Source of the DNA: Ascaphus truei
Taxonomy: Eukaryota > Chordata > Amphibia > Anura > Ascaphidae
Assembly (NCBI GenBank): GCA_036426205.1
Contig: CM071587.1
Coordinates: forward strand, 2,209,068 to 2,273,067
DNA length: 64,000 bases
Reading direction: 5' to 3'
Shown: positions 23,401-35,487 of the stretch, one piece after another
Layout: each line of letters begins with the position of its first letter
Position numbering within the stretch: position 1 is the first letter of the stretch
Program-made: the position numbers and the translations under genes
The notes under the pieces: generated by a model
Databases searched by the model: none
Told to the model about the DNA's origin: nothing
What the model saw: the letters and a program-made list of their open reading frames with translations, nothing else

Positions 23401-23588
23401 CAGGGGTGGGCAACTCCAGTCCTCAAGGCAAGGGCCACCAACAGGTCAGGTTTTCAGGATATCCCTGCTTCAGTACAGGTGGCTCAATCAGTGGCTCAGT
23501 TGTTGACCGAGCCGCCTGTGCTGAAGCAGGGATATCCTGAAAACCTGACCTGTTGGTGGCCCATGAGGACTGTAGTTGCTCACCCCTG
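23401..23588. mobile_element. H1 hAT-like MITE, copy 4
   Basis: A well preserved 188-bp copy begins CAGGGGTGGGCAACTCC and ends CTCACCCCTG. The flanks ATTTACAT and GGTTACAT match at six of eight. The left arm contains a small duplicated CAAGG insertion. Confidence 0.92.
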
Positions 23589-26100
23589 GGTTACATCGTG
23601 CTGCTTAAGTCCATCTACGTCACAACAAGTGATGGTGCTGGCCACATTAGCAGATCGTTGTCATGGATTGTAGGTGATTTATGCGGTCTTCATTTTTAGG
23701 GCTGGTGGTCCATGGGAGGTACAGATAAATCCATGGAGGAGGAGCAGTTGTTGGTGGAGTAAAAGAAACAAGAAGTAGTCTAATTTGTATTTGGGTTTCT
23801 ATGCTTGTTCGAAATATTACTCTGGACATTGTAAAAGTCGTGCTGTACATTTTGTCATTGCAACGTGAGTAACTGGGAGAGGCCTTGTGTGCTTGCATGG
23901 CATGCTTAGTATGGGTGCCTCGCTAGAGATGAAGAAGTTCTGCCCGCACCGTTGATCGTCCAAGAAGAACCTTCGGCTGCTCCCCACAAGACTGAATGCT
24001 TTGCTAAAGCTGGTAAAATGGAACCAAATCAACTGTTCAATGGGTTTGGTCCCCTTCAACCAGCTGCAGCTGTGCATTGATCACTCTGACGCGACTGAGG
24101 GGTAAAAGGAAGCACTTACTCCGCCAACCAACCGGCAACATCAAAGACAAACAGCCACTGGGCTGCCGTCGATAATGAAATGATGATGACTGACATCTTA
24201 AGATCCATCACCCGCCGCTGCTTTAATCTGGGGGGTTGAGCTTGAAACATTAAGTGCTTGCCGGTCAATTCTGTGTAAGTGAGACTCCAGAAGATTAATA
24301 ATCTCAATATTCCTTTCGTATTGATCTCAGAAGGCTGGAGGATTGGGGGAGGGGAGGGTGGCTGCAGGGAGATCTCTGTGCTGCACTGGCGAAGAGTAGA
24401 GAAATGTTGCATGTACTGTATTCTGTAAGCCTGTGTCACATGGTGCAGTTACAGAGATAACTTTAGTTCACACGGGATTCAAAAAAGCAGCCTTTTTTTG
24501 TCTTATTTTTTTTTAGTTTTAAAGGATTGAACAATAAAACCCACCTCTTTATATATTAAACATTGGCATTCTTCAGTTTTTTGCTTGGTTGCCTGCTTTT
24601 TTTTTTTTTTAAGTCTCTTTGTAAACCTACCGCAATTGTATAAATGGGCTTATTTAATATTTACTTTGTCACCGTGTACAGCCGCCCTGGGTTACAATAA
24701 GTGACCGGAACAGGGGTTTAATATTTTAAAATAACCCAGCAGCGCTTGACCACTTTATCGTCATTACGTAGCGCTTCACGTAGCCAATGACGATAAAAGT
24801 TGTCAGAGCTGCTGTTTTGACATGTTGGCTTCCAAAGAGTAATGAGATAAAATGACTTAGTTTCTAGTCTTACAACTATTTGCTTGTTTTCTTTCTTCAG
24901 TCGTTCCTTGGAAGTTCATGTTTAAAACAATGGCGTGTTGCTCCAGCACAGGGAGGGTTAAGGGGCATAACATCATCGTTATCTGTGAAAACAATGAGTG
25001 ACACCGCGCATCTGGCGTAGTCTCTGTTTCTCCTTCTCCATGACCTTCTCCTCCCTAAGTTTTGTCCCAACGGCATCTAATGAGCATTGACATTATGGTA
25101 ATGTCTTAAAGGCAATCAGTGGGTTTCTCGTGTAATAAAGATTGCTGGGAAAGTTAGCCAGCTGTCATCTTTCTCTCACTTTATTGTAAATCCATAGAAC
25201 AAACACACACTACAAATGGGCCCATTGAGCAGAAAGACGGACGCTCACTTGAGTAATATTAATTTCTGGAGGGTCTTGCAATCGCCAGTTCTTCAGAATG
25301 GAAAATAATGTGGTGGTGCTTTGGGCTGGTCTAGATGGCAGTGTAACAACCCAAAAAGTTGAAGTACATCACGGTCCCACCCAAAGGAGTAGCAGGTGCT
25401 GAGTAAATGTGGGAATGTCGGGGGTGGGGGTGGTGAAGATGTTGAGTGCTAAAATATTTGTTCAATTTATTTGATGCTTTTTTTGTTAGCAAAAACAGAA
25501 CATGAATTTTGGCTTAAAACATTGGCAGCTAGGCACAAGTAAAACGTCATAGGGGTGTTTATAGGCCTCATTCACTGACTAAACCATTGTAACATTAACT
25601 TTATTAGCATTGCCATGCACTAAACTTCTACAATGGTTGGTTGAGTAGTGGGTAATCGTTAATTCTCACAGATTCAAAAAACATTGTAATGCTTTTAATT
25701 GCTAGCTGATGTTTTTAGCTGTATGAATAAAAGACACATATGCACATACACTGCCTGTGGGTTTGGTACAGATTATGGCAACTTTAACCACACCATCTTT
25801 AAAATAATATGCAGGTGACAGTATTCTTCTGTTAGGGGACAGACACAGGTCCCGTCGTCAGATGCATACCGAACCCTGCTCTGCCGGAGAGACAGTTCCA
25901 TGATGCTGCACTGACAGCAAGACTGTGCACAGCAAAATCACACGCCCAACCTTGCTATCTCAAAATACTGCATGTTAATAAGCTCATCTACGTAACTAAA
26001 CCATCCAATAAGCAGAGCAAGACAACACTGGTGATATCTGCTCAACCTCAGGAAGTAATACGTAGGTGTACTAGGGGAAATAATGAGCCAACGTAACAAT
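23589..26100. other. Non-coding stretch with one hairpin
   Basis: The only structured element recognised is the inverted repeat at 24738-24813. T-rich runs lie near 24505-24515 and 24600-24610. No exon is recognised. Confidence 0.4.
24738..24813. repeat. Imperfect hairpin, about 28-bp arms
   Basis: The arms run from AGCAGCGCTTGACCAC through TTTATCGTCATT, and from AATGACGATAAAA through GCTGCT, separated by about 20 bp. It may be a small MITE or a structured RNA element. No convincing target duplication is seen. Confidence 0.65.
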
Positions 26101-27021
26101 ACTCCCAACAAAGACGTAGGGAAGAGAGAAAGCCCCCAATTATATGCACACTAAACCTATACTCCACCAATCCATTAGCATAACTGTTAGAAATCCATTT
26201 ATTGTATTAAAAAAAAAAAAATGTATGAATGAGAACTTATATCAAGACAATTGAATGAGAGTATGTTGTAAGATTTAGAATTCATATCTAAGCCAAAAGC
26301 GGTGAATTCCAGTTAAGGTTTAATGCAGAACAGATGTTGGAGGTTGGCTTAGCTATCCCATCTCAAGGCCTAGTCTGAATCCTAACACAAAAACGTATTT
26401 CTTCGGAACCCACGAGGGGGCGGAGTTAGCGACAATAAATACAGTTGTATTCTGATCAACTCCCTCTCTTTGCAAGACCCCTCTCTGCAAGAAACATCAG
26501 CAGCACGTGAGACAAGGGTTTCTTTGTCTTTGATCTATCATTACCACCTGAGCACATGTTATCATCATTGATTGAACTTTGATCTGTAAGTAATGCTATA
26601 AGAATAAACCATAACTTTGTCAACTGTTTTAAATTCTAACCATTATACACTATTTCCTTACTAGGGGTTTGCTTATATGTACACTCTGGGTACTACCTTG
26701 CCACCAGATAGACATCAGGGATGGTAAACATTATACTCTTATAGGTCTCCCCCATATTTAGGGGTATATGCTAATACAGGGGTGGCCAACTCCAGTCCCC
26801 AAGGGCCACCAACAGGTCAGGTTTTCAGGAGCACAGGTGGCTCAGTCAGAACTGAGCCACCTGTGCTGAAGCAGGGATATCTATAAAACCTGACCTGTTG
26901 GTGGCCATTGAGGACTGGGGTTGGCCATTCCTGTACTAATAGATTGGTGGACATCTGCAAGAATAGGGTTAGTGTGCCTATAATTGGGGACTTACTCTCT
27001 TCTCTACGTCTTTGTTGGGAG
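26101..27021. mobile_element. Long inverted-repeat element with nested H1
   Basis: The left arm at about 26101-26182 begins ACTCCCAACAAAGACGTAGG. It is complementary to the right arm at about 26942-27021, which ends CTACGTCTTTGTTGGGAGT. The right arm is split by the H1 copy at 26777-26933: removing H1 and one TACTAATA restores the partner of CCAATCCATTAGCATA. The roughly 580-bp interior has no recognised coding sequence. Confidence 0.8.
26777..26933. mobile_element. H1 hAT-like MITE, copy 5 (nested)
   Basis: A 157-bp copy begins CAGGGGTGGCCAACTCC and ends GGCCATTCCTG, with flanks TGCTAATA and TACTAATA matching at seven of eight. The left arm lacks part of the usual segment between TTTTCAGGA and GCACAGGTGG. 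It lies inside the right arm of the larger inverted-repeat element. Confidence 0.93.
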
Positions 27022-28473
27022 TCGTGTTAGGTATAAACAGAGCAATGCTGTGATCACTGTGCAGAAGAAAACATTTTCTTACCAACTGTTCTCAATAAAC
27101 CAGGGCCTCAACAGGACAAATGTCTGGGACTAACATGAGTCTTTTACCTGCCACTTGCTGCCACTAATGAACTGATCTGTGCTTTACATGAATTGGCGTA
27201 TTTCACTGCCTGTTACAAATGTACAGTGCTGGGCAGGTTGCCATACACACTGTTAAGCATACGCTTATCTTAATTTATAAAGCGCCGTCTATGTACACAG
27301 TGCTTCACAGCAGTAATACACGTGACATAATAATATCACACGTAATGGGAATAAGCGCTTGAGACATAAAAGTAACATTGGGGAAAGGAAAAAATATTAA
27401 ATGTATATGTTAATCTGCATATTGATAAAAAGCTGCTATGCATATGCCACCAATATATTATGTATTTATGTATAAAAATGTGTTACCAGGAAGTTATACA
27501 GTGAGAGTTACCTCTCGTTTTCAGGTATGTCCTGGGCACAGAGTTATGGTGACAAAGACTTGGTTTCATTAAGTGACCAGGGTTATACATGATATACAAG
27601 ACATTGCATGAACAGTTTAACATATTTGATCTTTTAGGCGCATTGCTGGTATATGTTGCACTCTATCTTTTGTGATGAATCATATTTTGCAACGTGTTAC
27701 TGGCCCCCAGCGAGGAAGATGCTGTAGAATGCAGTTTGAAACATGTTGCCTTTGTTTTCCATGCAACGTCTCCCTTGCTGTCCCTGAATTGTAATGTGCA
27801 TGTGAGTGATTTGCATCTCTGATTTATTTATGGGCTGCCACTGATGTCTCTGTCAGAGGTCACCAGCTGTAAAATCACAAGTCTCTTAAAATGTGGCTAA
27901 AATCTCAAAAATAGAACCAAGAGATCCATGATAATTCTACCTTGTTCCTCTCTCCTCCCCCTGCCTCCCCTTGTAATCTGCATGCTACTGTTTCATCCCC
28001 AAGGGAAGCGTACTATATGTCAACACCACCGTTAATAAATCCTAGGTAATGATAATTAAGTTACTTAAGAAAATGTCAATTGGGGGGGCGGGGGGGAAGC
28101 TGAAGGCATCATAATTAAAGGCAGTCAATGCAAATTAATTGGAGTGATTCAATGTCCAGGTGCCGAGCTGAGAAGCAGCACATCTGGAATGGGCGTAAAA
28201 TCTTGCTGATGTTTGCGGAGGGTCAAACAAGGAGGGACATAGTGCATTTTACAAACGTTCTCTCACAGTGGCTGCCCAAGTCTGATAGCAAACTTCTGAA
28301 ACACACAGTATTCCCTCCTGTTCCTCATAGAGCAGAGACCTTGATTACTGCAGCAACGCCACCTACCCGCCCACAGTGGAAACGGTAAAGGTGCTCTAAC
28401 TCCCAGGAATAACTGGAGTTTGGAGAGAGCAGCAAAGTAATCAGTGCACAGAGCAGAGTAAGTCTCCACAGTC
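27022..28473. other. Non-coding stretch with a retroposon-like fragment
   Basis: Apart from 27271-27393 no known repeat or exon is recognised. A G-run is present at 28082-28096. Confidence 0.4.
27271..27393 (+). repeat. Interspersed retroposon-like repeat, copy 1
   Basis: The segment TTATAAAGCGCCGTCTATGT through GTGCTTCACAGCAGTAATAC and onward matches 36981-37144 closely in order. The family resembles the 3' parts of vertebrate L2/CR1-type LINEs or their SINEs, but that assignment is from memory of motif type. No poly-A or duplication was identified. Confidence 0.6.
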
Positions 28474-28734
28474 CAGGACGATATAGGTATGCCCTTCTGG
28501 TTCCTGGACGATATAGGTATGCCCAGAAGGGCATACCTATATCGTCCAGGAACCAGAAGGGCATACCTATATCGTCCAGGAACCAGAAGGGCATACCTAT
28601 ATCGTCCAGGAACACAGAAGGGCATACCTATATCGTCCAGGAACCAGAAGGGCATACCTATATCGTCCAGGAACCCGAAGGGATACATCCATATGTCCAG
28701 GACCGAAGGGCAACATATTCGCCGAACCAGCAAG
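28474..28734. repeat. 30-bp tandem array with an inversion, left of gap
   Basis: The unit contains GGGCATACCTATATCGTCC followed by AGGAACCAGAA. About one and a half units read in the inverted sense until about 28522, then about seven read in the forward sense with increasing errors towards the N gap. The head-to-head switch forms a palindrome. Confidence 0.9.
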
Positions 28735-28872
28735 NNNNNNNNNNNNNNNNNNNNNNNNNNNNNNNNNNNNNNNNNNNNNNNNNNNNNNNNNNNNNNNNNN
28801 NNNNNNNNNNNNNNNNNNNNNNNNNNNNNNNNNNNNNNNNNNNNNNNNNNNNNNNNNNNNNNNNNNNNNNNN
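28735..28872. other. Assembly gap (138 N)
   Basis: An uninterrupted run of N lies within or beside the 30-bp array. The true size is unknown because arrays and palindromes collapse in assembly. Open frames spanning it are meaningless. Confidence 0.99.
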
Positions 28873-29070
28873 ACAGGCACCGATTTAGGTCTAATTCACG
28901 GGCTCAGTTCTCTGTGTCGTTAATCCACCCTGTGGTACGCGATCGGCCCACTCCACCGGACAGCTTAGCCCCCTTCTGGTTCCTGGACGATATAGGTATG
29001 CCCTTCTGGTTCCTGGATGATATAGGTATGCCCTTCTGGTTCCTGGATGAGATAGGTATGCCCTTCTGGT
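28873..29070. repeat. TTAA-element-like segment and inverted 30-bp array
   Basis: From about 28905 to 28973 the sequence resembles 48285-48352: both carry CTGTGGTACGCGATCGGC and CTCCACCGGAC. From about 28972 to 29070 the 30-bp array resumes in the orientation opposite to most of the left block. This suggests the array sits in a relative of the 48226 element. Confidence 0.75.
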
Positions 29071-29533
29071 AGGTGGGACTATTATTTGTTTAAAAAGCAA
29101 CTTCATGTTAAAATGATTATTTTGCATCAAAGCTCTGCCCCATTCATTACTTTTTATTGCACTGCTTGCTGATGCCTTATGTAAATCTAAGGCCCATAAA
29201 TGGGAAGGCAAAGAGACCCGCTCAGAGTAACGGATTTATGACTCCTGTGGGGTGTCGTTTATCCATCACTAAATCTAACACTCAGAGTACTCGCCATCAA
29301 TTACCACATTCTCTATGCAAGAAATTCCTGAGCACTCACAGCAAAAAACTCATCCATAGTATTCACCAGAATGCAGAATTGCAGCCGAATGCCAATGTTT
29401 GGTCACAGTTGCCTTTGCCAGAAGTCATTCGGTGACTGCGCTGTTTTCACATCCACATAGTAACCACGGACATACCTTCTGTTTCGCTTGTATATCTGTT
29501 ATTAAGCGCGCTAAGCTGCCCTTTGCACTTGGG
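29071..29533. other. Non-coding spacer
   Basis: No exon or known repeat is recognised. Confidence 0.4.
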
Positions 29534-29708
29534 CAGGGGAGGCCAACTCTAGTCCCCAAGGGCCGCCAACAGGTCAGATTTTCCGGATATCCCTGCTCTA
29601 GCACAGGGGGTGCCGTCAACGATTGAGCCACTGATTGAGCCACCTGTGCTGAAGCAGAGACAACCTGACCAGTTGGTGGCTCTCGAGGACTAGAGTGGGC
29701 CACTCCTG
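29534..29708. mobile_element. H1 hAT-like MITE, copy 6
   Basis: A diverged 175-bp copy begins CAGGGGAGGCCAACTC and ends GGCCACTCCTG. The right arm has lost about ten bases between AAGCAGAGA and ACCTGACC. The expected 8-bp flanks do not match, so this is an older copy or has altered borders. Confidence 0.85.
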
Positions 29709-30864
29709 TGCTATCCCCTTCTCCTAACAGCACCAGTATCTCTGATCACCACTGATCAAACTCATGGAATAAAAGTACTCACTACGTTTATATCAATCCG
29801 GATTGATATAATCTTCCGTGCCAACAATATTAAATCTAAAGAACAGACCCAACCTACTGCCCCCACCCATCAACATGGCCACCGCTATTAAAAAGGGGGC
29901 AGCTGTCCGTCAAACTCCCTCACACTTAAACTTTACATACCACTTCTTCAAACGTTAAAAAGCAAGGAAAATACATAACTCTTCAAAAAGAAAAACTATT
30001 TATAGCATCCCTAGCACAATCTCTGCTCTCCGACAGCTTCTTAGCAAAGCCCGATAATAGCAGGATGTGTGCAGAAAGGGCTCCCGCACGGGCGCACATG
30101 CAGCACAATAAATATCCCACTTAGTAGGGAGCAGTAAATCTTAATCCAAGGCAAAGGGAAGCCGGCTTTCATGGCGAGGAATTTACATTTGAAAATTTGC
30201 TTCGGGTTCTCTTAGGCTGCATATTTCTCTTTAGTTTACTTACAAAGTACAAGATGAAGGAGCTCATCTCTTTGTAGAGATTTATCCTACCCTACAGCTA
30301 TTTAGGGCATGGATAGCATGAAAGAGCAATGGTTTAATTCTATTAGTTCATCGTGGGAACATTAACCCATGATGTGTGAGGCAACGCATCGCAATGCTGG
30401 CAGTTCTTAACACCTCTGGCATCAAAAAGGTTAATAAGACTTCGCTACACAGGCCCTGGATGTGGTAGCATCGGGAGCCTTTGATGATATCCCATGATTT
30501 CAACTACTGCTCCTTATAACAAATGTTGTTTTCTCTTGAGCCTCCCTTTCCTAATAAGGGGGAGGGGGGCGATATTTGCCAGAGAGTAGTGAATAGTGTC
30601 AGGTGACCTAAATAGGTAACGGATGTTATTGTGTATCCACTAAGCTAATTATATGCAAAAACAACAGCCGTTGCTTAACTCTTTAGCGTGGGTGAACATT
30701 CGCGTCAAATAACCTAATTCACGTCTTACCTAAAGGTGGCGTTAGCTCCATCCAGACCCTGAAAAGTGAGTGTGTGAGAGAGTGAGTGTGAGTGAGACCT
30801 GTTTTAGTAGAGTCCAAAGTGCTATATATCTCTCCTCAAACCCACTTTGAAACAACTTATCAAT
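29709..30864. other. Non-coding stretch with R1 repeat copy
   Basis: The segment 30634-30764 is a second copy of dispersed repeat R1 (compare 17236-17402). The rest, including GA- and GT-rich sequence at 30768-30800, shows no exon or transposon. Confidence 0.45.
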
Positions 30865-31272
30865 AGACACCTGTGCTGAATAAGGAGCACACCTGAGATA
30901 CCTGTGCTGAATAAGGAGCACACCTGAGACACCTGTGCTGAATAAGGAGCACACCTGAGACACCTGTGCTGAATAAGGAGCACACCTGAGATACCTGTGC
31001 TGAATAAGGAGCACACCTGAGATACCTGTGCTAAATAAGGAGCACACCTGAGATACCTGTGCTGAATAAGGAGCACACCTGAGACACCTGTGCTGAATAA
31101 GGAGCACACCTGAGATACCTGTGCTAAATAAGGAGCACACCTGAGATACCTGTGCTGAATAAGGAGCACACCTGAGATACCTAGGAGATATGCTAATAGG
31201 ATTCATTAAAATATACTTTGCATATCCTATTAGCGTATCTCCAGGGATGCTCCTTTTGGTGCACAGGTGTCT
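30865..31272. repeat. 31-bp minisatellite between inverted ends
   Basis: Ten copies of CTGTGCTGAATAAGGAGCAC plus ACCTGAGATAC lie at 30871-31181. The array starts with AGACACCTGTGC at 30865-30876, and the exact inverse GCACAGGTGTCT occurs at 31261-31272, each with an inward AGGAGCA or its inverse. A hairpin with 18-bp arms (one mismatch) around GGAGATATGCTAATAGGA follows the array. The array appears to be tandem growth of one end of a palindromic element. Confidence 0.88.
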
Positions 31273-33062
31273 CGCCACTACTGTATCTACAATCTCATTT
31301 TATGCAAGTACAGCGTTATCATAACTGACTGACTGTAAATATACTTGTAAAATCGCAGTTTTTCCGTTATATGAAATGAAATGCAAAATCTTTCATCAGC
31401 AATAAATGAATAAAACATTGCAGCATCCGGGGTGATACACTAACAGCCCTCCGGGGTGATACACTAACAGCCCTCCGGGGTGACATGTCACCCTTAATAA
31501 CAAACACCGGTGTAGCTCTGGTAGTGCAAATGGCCATTCAAGTTGAAAGAGCTCCTGTTGCTTAAGTAAAATAACTTCTATGGAAGGAGGTGGAAACCCT
31601 ACATTTATGTGCAATTTAAGGCCTCTATTCAGCATGGGTAAGTCAGTTACTGATTCCAAAAACTTCAATTCAAGTCAATATTCGCTGGATCAATATTTGT
31701 GCATTATACACACTCACATATAACTCAAACATTGGTAACAGTAGGCACACCTAAGGTAGTCCACACATGATAATATTCAAACAGAGGTATACATTACCCA
31801 AACCCACGACTCAAAGTAAAGAAAGACGCAGCACATTGCAGATAACTGAAAAGAAACAGTGTACAGTATTACGAATCCAACGCTTTGGTCCTTAATATAA
31901 AGTAGGACTTTTAAAAGGGTGGAAAAGTAAGTCCTCTTTTGAGGACCGAACCATTGGATTATTTTCTTAATACACTGATTTTTTTTCACTTACCTACAAT
32001 GTGCTGCATCTTTCTTTACTTCTAACTGTGGGTTTGGGTAACGTATGCCCCTCTCTCTCACTCTGTTATATGATTTTAATTTAAAAAAATAAATAAATAT
32101 TATATATATATTTAAGCAGTGAAGTGGTTAACTTGAAGAAAAGCATTCATTTGTGGCTATATTTTTCCCCATCATTCCCCATTATTGAGTCGTTACACAG
32201 GGAAGATGTGAGCTTATGAATAACATTCTCTTTATTACCTGAAGGGACATATAATTACGTAGCAGTTGCTCGGTTATGGAGCAGTTAAAGCGTAATGATT
32301 GTCACATAATTAATTTAAAAACCTGAAGAAGATCTGTAAATGTTCTGCAGTTGGATGAAATTAGTATTTTCTGGAACAGAACACGTATAGTATCTCACTG
32401 GATCCCTCAACCAAGAATCAGATGGATATCAAAATTGCCCAAAAATCCTCACTGTGTGAAAGCACGGTACCAAAATATCACAGCAAATGGGATATTGGTT
32501 ACTTGTAAGTGGCACTGCCGCTGCATCCTCATGGGAGTGATATGAATAGAAGCAGGAGAAAAGCGTTCCCATTGTTCATATCCATTTCTCATGTCCTATC
32601 CGTTTCCCATGTAAATGACGTGTCTGCAATGTGCCAGGACCAGAGAGGTAGGGGCAGTTTTCTCAGCAGCTTTGCCAGTTCTACCTAACAAACCGGAAAA
32701 TGGAACTTCTTGATCACCTAAAAAGTGTCATTTTTGCACAGGCCAGCGGGAAATTAAAGGTGACAAGTACACACATTTACTAACGAGCACGTTAGACGGT
32801 ATTAATTAGCTGCAACGTGGAACGGAGGGAGTAATATGACTGAGGCACGGCAAAAAGTACTGGAGATGTACGCAAGATGTAGTAATTAAGGCAATGAATC
32901 ACTTGAAATATATATATGGAATTGAATACTTGACCCGAATGATACAGAGTAGCAGCACTGCACCCTCGACCTTCATATATCCTTACTAGTGAAATGAATA
33001 ACACGTGGGAGGTTCATGCACGTTGTATTGCAATAGAGTGCGGTGAACAAAACAAATCACAA
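31273..33062. other. Non-coding stretch with a small repeat and a foldback element
   Basis: A 24-bp unit (CCGGGGTGATACACTAACAG type) repeats about twice at 31428-31485, and a foldback element lies at 31786-32049. AT-rich sequence fills 32070-32115. No exon is recognised. Confidence 0.4.
31786..32049. mobile_element. Foldback element with about 115-bp arms
   Basis: The left arm contains ATTACCCAAACCCAC, AAGTAAAGAAAGACGCAGCA and CACATTGCAG. The right arm carries the inverse in order: CTACAATGTGCTGCATC, TTTCTTTACTT and GTGGGTTTGGGTAA. The loop includes GTCCTCTTTTGAGGACC, itself self-complementary. It is non-coding and likely a MITE or foldback transposon; transcripts could form long hairpins. 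Confidence 0.85.
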
Positions 33063-33122
33063 GCATAGTTACATAGTAGAAGAGGTTGGAAAAAGACATA
33101 TGTCCATCAAGTTCAACCTCTC
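33063..33122. repeat. Amphibian-type short interspersed repeat fragment
   Basis: ACATAGTAGAAGAGGTTGG followed by AAAAAGACATATGTCCATCA and AGTTCAACCT resembles a short repeat I associate with amphibian genomes. Assignment rests on motif memory only. Confidence 0.5.
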
Positions 33123-33157
33123 GTGAGATAACGGAATATGGTGGCATTGCTGCATAA

Positions 33158-33444
33158 GGCCGCGCTTATAGTGCCGGCGACGCGACGTCGCCCGGAAACA
33201 AATGCATTGTCGCCGCCACGTGCGCTTATAGTAAGCGCGACGGCAACAAAGCAACGGGGCGACGCGATTTTTGGTAGTCGTAATTATTTGATTTTTCAGG
33301 GGCTGTCGCCTCATGTGACAGCCCCTGAACCAATCAGGAGCCTGGTCGCCCGCGACGCCGACGCAAAGCGAAATACAACTTTCGCTTGCAGCGATGGCAA
33401 CGGGTGACGTCACGCGTCACGTCGCCGGAATTATAGGCGTGGCC
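33158..33444. mobile_element. Harbinger-like MITE, copy 2
   Basis: GGCCGCGCTTATAGTGCCGG at the left is mirrored by GCCGGAATTATAGGCGTGGCC at the right. TAA flanks both ends (33155-33157 and 33445-33447), the 3-bp TWA duplication typical of PIF/Harbinger. An inner palindrome CAGGGGCTGTCGCC / GTGACAGCCCCTG lies at the centre. No coding capacity. Confidence 0.85.
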
Positions 33445-33447
33445 TAA

Positions 33448-35487
33448 GGATTGTCTGGAATCCATCTTCACACATTTTCATGTCTACGCTGCCTTTGTTT
33501 TTAACCATTTCAGTGAAATGTGTTAGCCCGGCTCACTGGGAGATTAAGGGGTTCATTATATTGAGAAGGGGGTGCACTTCCTCTTTTTACCATTAGTCTC
33601 TGGACGAGGATAACGCGATGAGTTGGGCAGGTCATAGTGAGGAGAGCCTATTATTTGTAGCGTGGCAATGGGGATACACTAGCCTGGGACAAAGCTAATG
33701 ATGTATGAACACTTTCCATGAGACCCTGTATCCAATCTCCAGCTGTTTCTATGTTCAGGTTCCTCCATACCATAGAGTACCCTTCCTTATCTTTCAGTGT
33801 CTTATGGCGTTGACCGTTTGTAGAATTAAATCATTGTATTTAATTGCTAGTTGTCTTGGCTTTAATGAACTCTAGCTCTTGAATTGGCTAATGTAATTAG
33901 GTGCGCTAAACCTCTCAACTATTTAATGTGTTCCTACATTGAGAAGTTAAAACTCCATCGGGAGAGGATAACACAAGTGTAACAGCCTTGATTAATGCAT
34001 TCAGTTAAATATACTATAGCATTTCAGACCTTGGTAGTAATGAATGGAGTTATAGGGTGCTGTTCCGCTGGGGGCTGATGTATACAGTACATTGCAATAA
34101 TATGCAGTCAAACCACTGTGGTTAAAACCATTAGCATTTATGATTGTCCAGCAGTTGAAGGATTGTCATGGTTATCATCAGAACCAGCTAATAACTTGCA
34201 GAATTTACTCAGCACCCTCAGACATTTTGCACACAGATTATTGCCTCTTGCAATCTGCCAAAACTCCACATTTTGTCAAAATGATATCGCGGCAACAATG
34301 TTGCTTGCATTTTTGAGGACTCAGAGTCACCATTCGTTGCTATTCCCTATACTCTACGTGAAGATCTTAGTGTTTAGCTAACTTGAATCATAAAACAGAT
34401 CATGGGATTTTTGTGTTTTACATTAAATGCACATTAGAGATGCTCAGACTTTAAAAGCACTGTCTGCAAATTGGGAATTTAGCCAAGTAAGTCATAAAAC
34501 AAATCTATTTTTAAGAATCAGCTGCACTTGTTGAGGAAGACAATAAAACCGAGTGATGAATCATAAGTGATAGAGAGGGTGGAGGGCCCTGCTAACCCGG
34601 CCAGTAGCATACAGGTTATATGCTCTTCATGGTAGCTGAATTTCAATGTATCTCATTTATAGTAGAAACAGTGCTTATCACAGGTATGGAAGCATAGAAG
34701 CAGACCGAGAGCCTTCTATAAAGGCAGAAATAAAAGGTAAGAACATTCCATGTACTCCACACGTTCCACAACACGCCCAGGGGGTGGTGCCAGCCAGATA
34801 ATCTAACTGTTTTAAGGCACCAGTCACCATATGTGCAGGCGGTTCGGCTCCACTAGGGCCCACCACCTTTTGGGGTCCACCACCTTTAGGGGCACTTATT
34901 TTAGCATTTCTAAAGGCCCCCATCTCTGCACACCCCCTCCTCAGGCGCTACCTGTGGTGTGGGGCCTTACCTGGCAGTGAGGGAGCCCACCCAGGTGGTC
35001 TTACCACGGACGTTAGGCCCCACGGGGCCCAACTTCCACAATCACCACCTTGGTGGGCTCCCTTCGTTGCAGTCACCGCACTTGCTCCACAGGTATAGCC
35101 CCGAGGGGATGGGGGACCTTTTTTGTACACTTGCACCGGGGCTCACCGGTGACTAGTTCCGCCCCTGGGACCAGTGAAAACTTCACAGATACTTGTTAAG
35201 TTGGTGAGTGTGTAATACTGATTTTGGGCAAATCATCTGTAGAAATGGATTGTGTCTGGAGAACAATAGTGCCCCTTTAGCCCAACTAAACTTTGGGGCA
35301 TATGTATCTGGAATTCCACTGGAACCTTTCTGAAAATCCTGTTGGTTTGACAAGCATGACTGCCATTCAAATAGGACACAGTGCTGTGAAGCTTTTTGTG
35401 CAACCACTGTCAGGGAACATAACCCTACAATTAATCAGATAAGATGATTTTAGAGAGTTGCAGTGCTGAGTTTTTATCAGCTGCAAA
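33448..35487. other. Non-coding stretch, partly GC-rich
   Basis: AT-rich, unique-looking DNA runs to about 34670. From about 34800 to 35165 it is GC-rich with CCACC/GGTGG motifs and could be an unrecognised repeat. No splice-bounded coding frame is convincing. Confidence 0.35.

Noticed and set aside
28263..28923. Open frames across the N gap
   Set aside because: They contain undetermined residues and tandem-repeat peptides only.
30742..31278. 178-codon minus-strand frame
   Set aside because: It is a translation of the 31-bp minisatellite with a 31-residue period.
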